From assembly GCF_009826895.1 (NCBI RefSeq), contig NZ_WUMV01000008.1, positions 248,001-312,000 of the forward strand: DNA of 64,000 nt. The letters run 5' to 3'. This DNA comes from Stappia sediminis (GTDB taxonomy: Bacteria; Pseudomonadota; Alphaproteobacteria; Rhizobiales; Stappiaceae). This document shows positions 17,836 through 25,914 of this stretch, one piece after another. The notes under the pieces were generated by a model. It searched no databases and was not told where the DNA came from. It saw nothing but the letters and a program-made list of their open reading frames with translations. A program made the position numbers and the translations under genes. Each line of letters starts with the position of its first letter. The stretch's first letter is position 1.

Positions 17836-18786
17836 ATGACGGACAGTGATTCGCTCCTCGTCTCGGCCAGGCCCGATCTCAATCGGGCCATTTCCGACTG
17901 GCTCGACCATCTCGGCTCCGAACGCCGGCTCGCCGACAAGACGCTCATCGCCTATGAACGCGATATCCGCCAGTTCCTGTTCTTCCTGACCGACCACCTG
18001 GGCGGCGCGCCGGGCCTTGGCGACGTCAAGGAACTTAAGCCGGCCGACTTCCGCGCCTTCCTGGCAAGACGCCGCCGAGGCGGCGTGCAAAGCCGGTCCA
18101 TAGCCCGTGCGCTTGCCGGCATCCGCTCTTTCCTGGCCTTTCTGGAGGAGCGCGGCATGGTCAACGCGGCGGCAGCCGCCGTCATCCGCCCGCCACGCCA
18201 GCCACGTTCCTTGCCCAAGCCCCTTGCCAGCGCAGACGCGAAACGCGTGGTCGACGCCGACATGGAGCTTGAGGCCGAACCCTGGGTCGCGGCGAGGAAC
18301 GCCGCCGTGCTGACGCTTCTCTACGGCTGTGGCTTGCGCCTTTCCGAAGCGTTGTCGCTGACGGGGGATACGGCGCCGAGGAGCGGGGCGAGAACCCTGC
18401 GCATTCGCGGCAAGGGCGGCAAGGAGCGGATCGTGCCGATCCTGCCCGTGGTGACGGAAGCGGTGGAGAGCTATCTCTCGCTCTGCCCCTATACCCCGCA
18501 GCCGGACGGGCCGCTGTTTTTCGGCGCGCGGGGCGGGCCGCTCAACCCGCGCATCGTGCAATACGCCATGCAGAAGCTGCGCGGCGCGCTCGGCCTGCCC
18601 GATACCGCAACCCCGCATGCGCTGCGCCACTCATTCGCCACGCATCTGCTTGCCGGCGGGGGCGACCTGCGCACGATCCAGGAATTGCTCGGCCACGCGA
18701 GCCTTTCAACGACGCAGGTCTATACCGAAATCGATACCGCAAGGCTTCTGGAGGCCTACGACAAGGCGCATCCGCACAACAGATGA
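17836..18786 (+). CDS. xerC: tyrosine recombinase XerC
   Basis: 316 residues. Site-specific recombinase of the XerCD pair that resolves chromosome dimers at dif. N-terminal SAM-like core-binding domain (about 10-110: DWLDHLGSERRLADKTLIAYERDIRQFLFFL), C-terminal catalytic domain with Arg in GCGLRLSEALSL, Lys in GKGGKERIVPI, HALRHSFATHLLAGGGDLRTIQELLGHASLSTTQVYTEID giving H-x-x-R, H and the nucleophilic Tyr, and the XerC-like tail YDKAHPHNR. Follows the murU-like gene by 43 bp. XerC rather than XerD is chosen by the C-terminal 'AHP' ending; the distinction is moderate in strength. Confidence 0.9.
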   Translation: MTDSDSLLVSARPDLNRAISDWLDHLGSERRLADKTLIAYERDIRQFLFFLTDHLGGAPGLGDVKELKPADFRAFLARRRRGGVQSRSIARALAGIRSFLAFLEERGMVNAAAAAVIRPPRQPRSLPKPLASADAKRVVDADMELEAEPWVAARNAAVLTLLYGCGLRLSEALSLTGDTAPRSGARTLRIRGKGGKERIVPILPVVTEAVESYLSLCPYTPQPDGPLFFGARGGPLNPRIVQYAMQKLRGALGLPDTATPHALRHSFATHLLAGGGDLRTIQELLGHASLSTTQVYTEIDTARLLEAYDKAHPHNR

Positions 18787-18799
18787 TTTTTCGCGCGAC

Positions 18800-18808
18800 T
18801 GTGGACAA
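18800..18808 (-). promoter_or_regulatory. DnaA-box-like 9-mer
   Basis: TGTGGACAA is the complement of TTGTCCACA, one mismatch from the TTATCCACA DnaA box. It lies 11 bp from a CtrA-type site. A single box may be chance. Confidence 0.25.
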
Positions 18809-18819
18809 AAAGACACAGG

Positions 18820-18834
18820 TTAAACGCAGGTTAA
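18820..18834. promoter_or_regulatory. CtrA-type site TTAA-N7-TTAA
   Basis: TTAA-ACGCAGG-TTAA, a perfect match to the CtrA full-site consensus, about 120 bp upstream of the exported-protein gene at 18953. Confidence 0.55.
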
Positions 18835-18868
18835 GTGATTCGCCGCACACTCGTGCGGCGGAGTTCCG

Positions 18869-18940
18869 GAGCGCATTCCATAAGGTCCCAGTCGCATTGC
18901 TGATTGGAAATCGCTTCAGAATCAATATGTTCCAAAGTTA
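18869..18940. repeat. intergenic repeat, 'gagcgc' family, copy A
   Basis: This roughly 65-bp stretch aligns without gaps to 35178-35243: both start GAGCGC-A/T-TTCCA, have TCGC-A/T-TT in the middle, and share GAAATCGCT-T/C-CAGAATC-A/G-ATAT. It lacks the second hairpin half seen in the copies at 21294 and 35178. Similar elements are widespread in rhizobial intergenic regions. Confidence 0.6.
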
Positions 18941-18952
18941 AAGGCCGCGATC

Positions 18953-19354
18953 ATGCGTATCTGGCTTGTCGCCCTTCTCCTGGCGATTGCGGGCAGCCTG
19001 CCTGCAAAAGCTGAGGATAACTCCTGTATAACTTCCGAAAGCGGAAGCTGGCGGGCGAAGGACCCGGAACTGAAACGCCTGCACCGGATCGAGGTCGAAG
19101 CACGCTGCCATGGCGAGGCCAGGGCCTATCGTATCCGCGCCTTCACGCTGTGCTATCCACGCGACTGCAAGTGGGGCTGGACCGAGGGCGTGCGCGTCGG
19201 CAACTCTTTAGTCGTTGATTTCCTGGGCTTTTTCGGAAAGCGCTCGATCCGCCTGTCGGCCATGGGCGAGCGCATGTCGGCCGAAGTGCACTCCGATCCG
19301 TATGACCCAGAGGCATCTGACGAACTCTATAGTATAATTCTTTATAAAGAATAG
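18953..19354 (+). CDS. exported hypothetical protein with CYPRDCKWG motif
   Basis: 133 residues. Signal peptide MRIWLVALLLAIAGSLPAKA, then a mature part of about 113 residues with four cysteines. The segment FTLCYPRDCKWGW resembles the 'C.P.DC.WG' motif of small secreted proteins of unknown function in several bacterial groups. Probably periplasmic with disulfides. A CtrA-type site lies about 120 bp upstream. No function assigned. Confidence 0.65.
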   Translation: MRIWLVALLLAIAGSLPAKAEDNSCITSESGSWRAKDPELKRLHRIEVEARCHGEARAYRIRAFTLCYPRDCKWGWTEGVRVGNSLVVDFLGFFGKRSIRLSAMGERMSAEVHSDPYDPEASDELYSIILYKE

Positions 19355-19523
19355 CTCATCTCAGTGTTGCCTTGGATTTCTTTGTGACTATTAGATGTCA
19401 AGCGGTGGATATCCCCAGACGATTTGATTTTCCATAACTTTCCGTTACACTCTGTTGCATCGAAAGCACGAGAGTTGCTTTCGACATCACCTTCAGTGTC
19501 GTCCTGGAGCAGGGAGGACTGAC

Positions 19524-19751
19524 ATGAGAGTGCTTTCAGGGTTGGTTTTGACAACCGCATTCGTCGCTTTCGTCCCAGGCACCGCCATTGCCTGCGAGTG
19601 GATGAAGTCGGCCAAATCCCCGATGACCGAGATCACGCTTGACCAGACCTCCAAGCCGGTCACGTCGCTTGCGACGAACGATCTCGATAGCAGCATCGTG
19701 GCCGAGGAAGAGGCCAGGGAGATCAGGAAGCCGGTCCGGCCGGCTGAATGA
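19524..19751 (+). CDS. small exported hypothetical protein
   Basis: 75 residues. Starts at ATG 19524 after a GGGAGG Shine-Dalgarno. N-terminal signal peptide (VLSGLVLTTAFVAFVPGTAIA) and a short acidic mature part ending EEEAREIRKPVRPAE. No recognised domain. The longer in-frame start at 19455 lacks a ribosome site and would hide the signal peptide. A terminator follows at 19836. Confidence 0.55.
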   Translation: MRVLSGLVLTTAFVAFVPGTAIACEWMKSAKSPMTEITLDQTSKPVTSLATNDLDSSIVAEEEAREIRKPVRPAE

Positions 19752-19835
19752 TCCGACCGCAAAGGGTTTGAAAAAGTTGTCTGACGCCTGCCGGAGGGGT
19801 GAGGCGTCCCGACAGTAAGTGTCCTGACCAATTGT

Positions 19836-19868
19836 GCCCGCGTGGGTGAACCTGCGCGGGCTTTTTTT
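19836..19868 (+). terminator. rho-independent terminator
   Basis: GCCCGCG (19836-19842) pairs with CGCGGGC (19855-19861), followed by seven T residues. Ends the small exported-protein transcript. Confidence 0.85.
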
Positions 19869-19940
19869 GTTTGAAGCGGAGATGGATCGCTGCCAATTGT
19901 GACGAAGTCACGCAATACTTAAAGCAGCGAGCCCATCCGC

Positions 19941-20579
19941 ATGTCGAAGCCTGTCGTCGACCTTTCGCTCTATCTCGTTATCGGCCCCGCGGACTGCGGC
20001 GGGCGAAACCCGGCGGAGATCGCTGCGGCAGCGGCATCCGGCGGCGCCACGCTGGTGCAACTGCGCGACAAACAAAGTGCGACCCGGGATATCCTGGCCC
20101 TCGCCCGGGAGATGAAGGCAAGGCTGGATCCGCTCGGCGTACCGCTCATCGTCAACGACCGGATCGACGTTGCGCTTGCCGCGGGTGCGCAAGGCGTTCA
20201 CCTCGGTCAGGACGACATGCCCCTTGAAGACGCCAGACGGCTTGCGGGGCCCGACTTCGTGATCGGCGTATCCATCGGATCGGAAGCGGAACGCGACGCA
20301 ACACCGCTGGAGCTTGCCGATCATGCGGGCGTTGGCGCATGCTTCCCTTCCGCTACGAAAGCGGACGCCGATGCGCTGGGTGTCGACGGCTTGAGGCAGC
20401 TCCGCCCGTCCCTGCCCATGCCCGTCGTCGGGATTGGCGGGATTTCGGCTGAAAATGCCGCCGACGTGCTTTCGGCAGGTGCCGACGGCGTTGCCGTCGT
20501 CTCGGCGATCTGCAAGGCGAAGGACCCGGCAGCGGCGGCGCGGGAACTTTCAAAAATCATCGACAAATCAAGATTTTAA
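19941..20579 (+). CDS. thiE: thiamine phosphate synthase
   Basis: 212 residues. Joins hydroxymethylpyrimidine diphosphate and thiazole phosphate to thiamine phosphate. TIM-barrel motifs seen: LYLVIGPADC, GGATLVQLRDKQS, PLIVNDRIDVALAAGAQGVHLGQDDMP (substrate loop), VGACFPSATKADAD (family GPIFPT-like position), PVVGIGGISAENAADVLSAGADGVAVVSAI. Stand-alone, not in a thiCOSG operon. I looked for a TPP riboswitch upstream and saw neither of its conserved boxes. A ThiE-like paralogue (TenI type) is an alternative, since the FPTxTK motif is altered to FPSATK. Confidence 0.82.
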   Translation: MSKPVVDLSLYLVIGPADCGGRNPAEIAAAAASGGATLVQLRDKQSATRDILALAREMKARLDPLGVPLIVNDRIDVALAAGAQGVHLGQDDMPLEDARRLAGPDFVIGVSIGSEAERDATPLELADHAGVGACFPSATKADADALGVDGLRQLRPSLPMPVVGIGGISAENAADVLSAGADGVAVVSAICKAKDPAAAARELSKIIDKSRF

Positions 20580-20590
20580 CTTTCGATTAA
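20576..20590. promoter_or_regulatory. CtrA-type site TTAA-N7-TTAA
   Basis: TTAA-CTTTCGA-TTAA overlapping the thiE stop codon and about 80 bp upstream of the ATG at 20669. A perfect full-site match, in the right place to control the downstream gene. Confidence 0.55.
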
Positions 20591-20668
20591 CCATAACAGG
20601 GCCATCAATTGCATTCTGCGAAAACGTTAAGCTTTCGCTAGCTAATGCGAGTATTTTTCGAGGCCTTC

Positions 20669-21283
20669 ATGACAAGTCCGATTTCCCCGAATTCGAGTTT
20701 CAACGCCTATTCCATCCTGACCGGCGGTACGGCGGGCGGTGCCGGCGGGCTGGGCAAGGCCCCGTCCGCACTCCAGCTTCTGGGCGGCAGTGGCGGTGGC
20801 GCGTTTGGCGGAGGCGGCTTCGGTGCGAGCGCACCGGCCACGGACGCGCAGGCCTTCATCTTCAAGACCATCCTGCAGAAGGGCCAGGAACTGCCGCCCG
20901 CGCAGACCGACGATCCGCAAGCCGCGAACCACGCCTCCAACATCCACAGCGAACTGAAGGTCAACGGCAAGACACTGGTGCGCGCGTTCAACGACGGCAG
21001 CATCGAAGTCGCGCCGACGCTGAACGTCGTGCTGCAATATGAAGGCCTGAGCGAGAATGGCGCGCTCGGCCCCGACGCAGCGGAAGTACGGGTAAGGAAA
21101 ATCGCCGAATACCTGTCCGAGATTGGCGTTCCGGAAGAAAGCAGCGAACCTTCCGGCACGCCGGACAACCCGAAGCTCGAGATCGTCATCGCCGAAACGG
21201 CGCTTACCCAGGAAGAATATATCCAGGCGAAGATCGACCGGGGCGAGACAGGGCCGGGCCTGCTTTTCTCCGGCGTAATCTGA
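20669..21283 (+). CDS. hypothetical protein with glycine-rich N-terminus
   Basis: 204 residues; start MTSPISPN at 20669 preferred over an ATG eight codons earlier. Residues 15-55 are rich in Gly, Ala and Ser (GGTAGGAGGLGK, GGSGGGAFGGGGFG), with no signal peptide. The C-terminal 140 residues form a mixed alpha/beta acidic domain (VNGKTLVRAFNDGSIEVAPTLNVVLQYEG) that I do not recognise. A CtrA-type site precedes it and an intergenic repeat follows. The leaderless, flexible N-terminus could fit a flagellar or secreted structural protein, but that is guesswork. Confidence 0.55.
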   Translation: MTSPISPNSSFNAYSILTGGTAGGAGGLGKAPSALQLLGGSGGGAFGGGGFGASAPATDAQAFIFKTILQKGQELPPAQTDDPQAANHASNIHSELKVNGKTLVRAFNDGSIEVAPTLNVVLQYEGLSENGALGPDAAEVRVRKIAEYLSEIGVPEESSEPSGTPDNPKLEIVIAETALTQEEYIQAKIDRGETGPGLLFSGVI

Positions 21284-21293
21284 GCGGGGATCC

Positions 21294-21398
21294 TAGAGCG
21301 CGTCTTGATTAAGCAGAGTCACACGACACGCTCTAACTTTTTGATATTTCGCATGTCCTTGTCCCAAAACCGGTATCCACTTTTGGGGGACATGCGCT
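21294..21398. repeat. bipartite 'agagcgc' intergenic repeat
   Basis: First half AGAGCGCGT...ACACGCTCT (inverted ends, 21295-21334). Second half is a hairpin with GCATGTCC (21351-21358) pairing with GGACATGC and CAAAA pairing with TTTTG around CCGGTATCCAC. I recognise it as a widely dispersed rhizobial repeat. The copy at 35178-35293 has the same two-part design with a different hairpin sequence. Confidence 0.8.
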
Positions 21399-21430
21399 AA
21401 AAAAGCGGCGGAAGCGATCCGCCGCTTTAT
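21399..21430 (-). terminator. lpdA terminator (possibly bidirectional)
   Basis: AAGCGGCGG (21403-21411) pairs with CCGCCGCTT (21419-21427); read on the minus strand the stem is followed by a run of six T. Ends the TCA operon. Confidence 0.8.
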
Positions 21431-21452
21431 GCACCCCTGTCCGAAAGCCCGA

Positions 21453-22862
21453 TCAGATATGGATCGGCTTGGCGAAGGTGGCCAGAGCCGCTTCCTTGAC
21501 CGCCTCGCTTATGGTCGGATGCGCATGACAGGTGCGGCCAAGGTCTTCCGACGCGCCGCCGAACTCCATCAGCACCGCCGCCTCGTGGATCATCTCGCCC
21601 GCGCCGAAGCCGACGATGTGAACGCCGAGCACACGGTCGCTCTCGGCATCGGCCAGCACCTTCACGAAACCGTCCGTCTGGAGCATCGCCTTGGCGCGGC
21701 CATTCGCCGTCATCGGGAACTTGCCGGCCTTGTACTTGATGCCGGCGGCCTTCAGTTCCTCTTCCGTCTTGCCGACGGAGGCGACCTCCGGCTGGGTGTA
21801 GACGACGCCCGGAATGACCTCGTAATTCACGTGGCCGGCCTGACCGGCGAGCATTTCGGCAAGGGCAACGCCCTCGTCCTCCGCCTTGTGGGCAAGCATC
21901 GGCCCGGCGATCACATCGCCGATCGCATAGATGCCATTGACGCTGGTGCGGTAGTGATCGTCGGTCTTCACGCGGCCGCGCTCGTCCAACTCGACACCGG
22001 CCTCCTTCAGGCCCAGGCCATCGGTGTAGGGCTTGCGGCCGATCGCCACCAGCACGACATCGGCGGCAAGCGTTTCCGCGGCCGCCTCGCCGCCGGCGGC
22101 AGGCTCGACCGTCACCTCCAGTTCCTTGCCCTTCTTCGTGACCGCCGTCACCTTGGAAGAGAGCTTGAAGTTCATGCCCTGCTTTTTCAGCATGCGCTGG
22201 AACTGCTTGGAAACATCGCCGTCCATCGGCCCCAGGATCTTGTCCATGAATTCGACGAAGGTGACCTCGGCCCCGAGACGCGCGTAGACGGAGCCAAGCT
22301 CCAGCCCGATGACGCCCGCGCCTACCACCACGAGCCGGTTCGGAACCTTGTCGAGCTCAAGAGCGCCGGTGGAGGAGACGATCTGCTTCTCGTCGATCTC
22401 CACACCCGGCAGCGGCATCACGTCGGAGCCGGTGGCGATCACGATGTTCTTCGTCTCAAGCACCGAGGTGGAGCCGTCGTCCGCCTTCACCTCGACCTTT
22501 CCGGCGCCAAGCACCTTGCCGGTGCCGTGATGGGCATCGATCTTGTTCTTCTTGAACAGGAACGAAATGCCGGAGACGTTGCCTTCGACCGTCTTTTCCT
22601 TGTGGGCGAGCATCTGCTTCCAGTCGAGCTTGGGCTTGCCGACCTTGATGCCGAAGGTCTCGAAATTATGCGCGGCTTCCGCGAACATTTCCGAGGCGTG
22701 CAGCAGCGCCTTGGAGGGAATGCAGCCGACATTCAGGCAGGTGCCGCCATGGGTGGCGCGTTTTTCGACGACGGCAACCTTCATGCCAAGCTGGGCCGCC
22801 TTGATGGCGCAGACATAGCCGCCGGGGCCGGTGCCGATGACCACAAGATCGTATTGGGGCAT
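21453..22862 (-). CDS. lpdA: dihydrolipoyl dehydrogenase (E3)
   Basis: 469 residues. FAD flavoprotein that reoxidises the lipoyl groups of 2-oxoglutarate dehydrogenase. FAD motif YDLVVIGTGPGGYVCAIKAAQLG, redox disulfide GGTCLNVGCIPSKALLH, NAD-binding LVVVGAGVIGLELGSVYARLGAEVTFVE, and the C-terminal interface HAHPTISEAVKEAAL with the catalytic His-Glu pair. Last gene of the mdh-suc cluster, and so the likely dedicated E3 for SucAB. Other E3 genes may exist elsewhere. Confidence 0.97.
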   Translation of the reverse strand: MPQYDLVVIGTGPGGYVCAIKAAQLGMKVAVVEKRATHGGTCLNVGCIPSKALLHASEMFAEAAHNFETFGIKVGKPKLDWKQMLAHKEKTVEGNVSGISFLFKKNKIDAHHGTGKVLGAGKVEVKADDGSTSVLETKNIVIATGSDVMPLPGVEIDEKQIVSSTGALELDKVPNRLVVVGAGVIGLELGSVYARLGAEVTFVEFMDKILGPMDGDVSKQFQRMLKKQGMNFKLSSKVTAVTKKGKELEVTVEPAAGGEAAAETLAADVVLVAIGRKPYTDGLGLKEAGVELDERGRVKTDDHYRTSVNGIYAIGDVIAGPMLAHKAEDEGVALAEMLAGQAGHVNYEVIPGVVYTQPEVASVGKTEEELKAAGIKYKAGKFPMTANGRAKAMLQTDGFVKVLADAESDRVLGVHIVGFGAGEMIHEAAVLMEFGGASEDLGRTCHAHPTISEAVKEAALATFAKPIHI

Positions 22863-22913
22863 TTCGCTCGCCTCTTTCGTTCAAGCTTTTCCGTTCAAGG
22901 ATTGGGTTTGGAG

Positions 22914-23678
22914 TCAGGGAAGGGTCGAGCGCCCTCCGGAAACGTCGAGGATCGCGCCGGTGGTATATGACGCCTCGTCGGACATCAGCCAGAGGATCGC
23001 CTTCGCGACCTCATCCGCCGTGCCCTCGCGTTTCATGGGAAGCTGGCCGCGCATCTGCGCGACCCTGTCCGGCTGGCCGCCGGAGGCATGGATATCGGTA
23101 TCGATGATGCCGGGCCTGACGGCATTCACCCGTATGCCTTCCGCTGCGACCTCCCGCGAAAGGCCGACGGTGAAGGTATCGATCGCGCCCTTGGCGGCGG
23201 CATAGTCGACATATTGATTTGCGGCGCCGAGCTTGGCGGCCGCCGACGACAGATTGACGATCGACCCGCCCTTGCCGCCGTGCCTGGTGGACATGCGCTT
23301 CACCGCCTCGCGCGCGCAGAGGAACGAGCCGGTGATGTTGATCGCGAACATGCGCGTCAGCCGGTCGAGGCTCATTTCGTCGACGCGTTGCGGCACATCG
23401 ACGACGCCCGCGTTGTTGACGAGGGCGGAAAGTGTGCCAAGGCGGTCGCCCGCCTCGAAGATCTTCAGGATATCCGCTTCCGACGCAACATCGCCCTTGA
23501 CCGCTTCGGCCTTGCCGCCGGCGGCCACGATTTCAGCAACCAGCGCTTCCGCCGCCTTCGCGTTCGAGACGTAATTGACGAGGACGGCATAGCCAGCGCG
23601 CGCCGCAAGCCGGCAGACCGCCGCGCCTATGCCCCGGCTTCCCCCCGTTACGATCGCGACTGGGTCATTGCTCGACAT
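22914..23678 (-). CDS. SDR family NAD(P)-dependent oxidoreductase
   Basis: 254 residues. Classical short-chain dehydrogenase: cofactor motif VTGGSRGIGAAV, NNAG (LVNNAGVV), catalytic Ser in IVNLSSAAAKLG, and Y-x-x-x-K in YVDYAAAKGAID, with PG in VRPGIIDTDIH. The sequence resembles glucose-1-dehydrogenase or 3-oxoacyl reductase-like members, but the substrate cannot be read from sequence. It sits between sucB and lpdA in the TCA cluster, 51 bp from lpdA. Confidence 0.9.
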   Translation of the reverse strand: MSSNDPVAIVTGGSRGIGAAVCRLAARAGYAVLVNYVSNAKAAEALVAEIVAAGGKAEAVKGDVASEADILKIFEAGDRLGTLSALVNNAGVVDVPQRVDEMSLDRLTRMFAINITGSFLCAREAVKRMSTRHGGKGGSIVNLSSAAAKLGAANQYVDYAAAKGAIDTFTVGLSREVAAEGIRVNAVRPGIIDTDIHASGGQPDRVAQMRGQLPMKREGTADEVAKAILWLMSDEASYTTGAILDVSGGRSTLP

Positions 23679-23725
23679 GTGCTGACTGTCCCTTTCGTAT
23701 CACCCCGGTTCGCGGAAAATGGCGC

Positions 23726-24088
23726 TCAAGCGTCCGCAGGCACCCAGGCCGGCAGCGGCGCGCCGCCGCAAATATGGTTTTCGGACGGCGTTTCCCGGAA
23801 CAGAACATAAAGATCGGCCGGCGGTGAGCCGATTTCGCGTTCGAGAAGTTCGGCAATCGCGTCGACCAGCGCCTTCTTTCTCTCCGGCTCGCGGCCGGGC
23901 CTCAGATCGACCTGTACCAGCGGCGCTCCATCACCGATTTCGGCAACCACTTCCCTGACAGCAACGTAGTCGTATTTCGTCTCTTTCGGAGCAAGGGTGC
24001 GCAAAACCGCATCCTTCACCCCGAGGCGGATACGCTTTTGCGTCTCGAGCGGCGTTCCGCCTGGAACATCAACGCGGATTACTGGCAT
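23726..24088 (-). CDS. tautomerase family protein
   Basis: 120 residues. Starts MPVIRVDVPGG, giving the N-terminal Pro-1 general base of the 4-oxalocrotonate tautomerase/MIF superfamily, and later ERKKALVDAIAELLEREIGSPPADLYVLFRE, the repeated second half of the fold. Length suggests a two-half (fused or long-form) tautomerase. Conserved basic residues around position 10-20 (RIRLG) are compatible. Substrate unknown. Placed between sucB and the SDR gene on the same strand. Confidence 0.78.
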   Translation of the reverse strand: MPVIRVDVPGGTPLETQKRIRLGVKDAVLRTLAPKETKYDYVAVREVVAEIGDGAPLVQVDLRPGREPERKKALVDAIAELLEREIGSPPADLYVLFRETPSENHICGGAPLPAWVPADA

Positions 24089-24243
24089 TGGCCCTTACAC
24101 TCCCCCCGGAATTCAATCCCCAAATCGCTTGCGCTCCAAGTGCACCCGGCGCGACATCGCCTCGAGAGCGACGACCGGCACAAAAAAGACCGCCATAAGA
24201 CCGGCAAATTCGAGACGGTACCGGGACATCGACTGCCGGACAA

Positions 24244-24271
24244 GGAAATGGCACCGCAAGGTGCCATTTCC
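24244..24271 (-). terminator. strong hairpin downstream of sucB
   Basis: GGAAATGGCACC (24244-24255) and GGTGCCATTTCC (24260-24271) form a perfect 12-bp stem with a four-base loop just after sucB. There is no long T run, so it may stabilise the suc mRNA 3' end or partly terminate. Confidence 0.6.
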
Positions 24272-24279
24272 TGATGTTT

Positions 24280-25800
24280 TCAGAGATCCAGCACGAGGCG
24301 CTGGATATCCTCAAGGCTTTCCTTGACGCGCACGAGGAAGGTGACCGCCTCCTTGCCGTCGACGATGCGGTGATCGTAGGAGAGCGCCAGATACATCATC
24401 GGGCGGGCGACGATCTGCCCGTCGACGACCATCGGCCGCTCCTGGATCTTGTGCATGCCGAGAATGCCCGACTGTGGCGCGTTCAGGATCGGCGAGGACA
24501 TCAGCGAACCGTAGACGCCACCGTTGGAGATGGTGAAGGTACCGCCCTGCATCTCATCGATGCCGAGCTTGCCGTCGCGCGCCTTGCGGCCGAATTCGGC
24601 GATCTTCTTCTCGATCTCGGCGATCGACATCTCATCCGCATCGCGCACGACCGGAACGACCAGCCCCTTTTCCGTGCCGACCGCCACGCCGATGTGGCAG
24701 TAGTTCTTGTAGATGATGTCTGTGCCGTCGATCTCCGCATTGACCGCCGGAATTTCCTTCAGGGCATGGCAGACGGCCTTGGTGAAGAAGCCCATGAAGC
24801 CGAGCTTCACGCCGTGCTTCTTCTCGAAAAGATCCTTGTACTGCTTGCGCAGTTCCATGACCGGGCCCATGTCCACCTCGTTGTAGGTGGTGAGCATGGC
24901 AGCCGTGTTCTGCGCATCCTTCAGGCGCCGTGCGATGGTCTGGCGCAGCTTCGTCATGCGCACGCGCTCTTCGCGCTCCCCATCGGCGGGCGCGCTCGGC
25001 GCGCGCGGGGCCTTGGCCGCCGGTGCCTCGGCCTGCTTTGCAGCAGTGCCCGCGGCAAGGGCCGCGATCACATCTTCCTTCAGCACCTGTCCGCGCTTGC
25101 CGGACCCAGAAACCTGATCGCCGGAAATCCCGGACTCCGCCATCATCTTGGAAGCCGACGGTGCCGGCGGCATGGAGGACGCCTTTGCAGCGGGCGCTTC
25201 CGCCGGTGCGGCGGGCTTCGCGGCGGCGGCACCGGCCCCAACCGCGATGCGGCAGAGGATATCGCCCGGCTGAACGGTGTCGCCGGTATTCTTCAAAACC
25301 TCGACGACCGTGCCGGCCTGGGGTGCCGGAATTTCCTGGGCGGCCTTGTCCGTCTCAAGTTCGACGAGCGTATCGTCGGCCTTGACCGCATCGCCAGCCT
25401 TGACCATCCATTCGCCGACTTCCGCTTCCGTGACGCTTTCGCCGGCGGAGGGAACGACGACGTCCACGGTCTCGGCGGCCGCGGCCTTTTTCGGTTCGGC
25501 AGGCTTTTCAGCTTTGCCCGCACCGTCGGACTTCTTGGCCGGAGCCGGCTTGGCGCTGCCCGCACCTTCGCTGATCTGGCCGAGCAGCGCGCCGACTTCC
25601 ACCGTGTCGCCTTCCTTGACGAGGATTTCCTCAAGCGTGCCGGAAGCGGGAGCCGGCACTTCAACGGTGACCTTGTCGGTCTCCAGTTCCACGATGGGCT
25701 CATCGGCGTTGATCGCCTCGCCCGGCTTCTTGAACCACTGGGCGATGGTCGCCTCGGTAACGGATTCGCCCAGGGTGGGCACTCGGATTTCGGTCGCCAT
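24280..25800 (-). CDS. sucB: 2-oxoglutarate dehydrogenase E2 with two lipoyl domains
   Basis: 506 residues. Dihydrolipoyllysine succinyltransferase core of the 2-oxoglutarate dehydrogenase complex. Two lipoyl domains in tandem: residues 1-78 ([15 protein letters not shown], lipoyl Lys in ETDKV) and about 110-190 ([15 protein letters not shown]), joined by Ala/Pro/Lys linkers. Then a peripheral-subunit binding domain (about 225-260, [30 protein letters not shown]) and the catalytic domain ending in [19 protein letters not shown] (His-Asp). Standard SucB has one lipoyl domain, so this is an enlarged version. Follows sucA by 114 bp. Confidence 0.96.
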   Translation of the reverse strand: MATEIRVPTLGESVTEATIAQWFKKPGEAINADEPIVELETDKVTVEVPAPASGTLEEILVKEGDTVEVGALLGQISEGAGSAKPAPAKKSDGAGKAEKPAEPKKAAAAETVDVVVPSAGESVTEAEVGEWMVKAGDAVKADDTLVELETDKAAQEIPAPQAGTVVEVLKNTGDTVQPGDILCRIAVGAGAAAAKPAAPAEAPAAKASSMPPAPSASKMMAESGISGDQVSGSGKRGQVLKEDVIAALAAGTAAKQAEAPAAKAPRAPSAPADGEREERVRMTKLRQTIARRLKDAQNTAAMLTTYNEVDMGPVMELRKQYKDLFEKKHGVKLGFMGFFTKAVCHALKEIPAVNAEIDGTDIIYKNYCHIGVAVGTEKGLVVPVVRDADEMSIAEIEKKIAEFGRKARDGKLGIDEMQGGTFTISNGGVYGSLMSSPILNAPQSGILGMHKIQERPMVVDGQIVARPMMYLALSYDHRIVDGKEAVTFLVRVKESLEDIQRLVLDL

Positions 25801-25914
25801 GATCGTTTCTCTTTGCCTTGGCCGGAACCCGGCCCCGCGATGCCGTCATGCGGGACCCGGGCCCATGTAAACCTTCACGCCTAATTTGCGCGCGATCGAA
25901 AGACGGCCTTCGCC

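Noticed and set aside
19752-19940. TPP riboswitch upstream of thiE
   Set aside because: Neither of the two conserved thi-box segments is visible; only a terminator is present.
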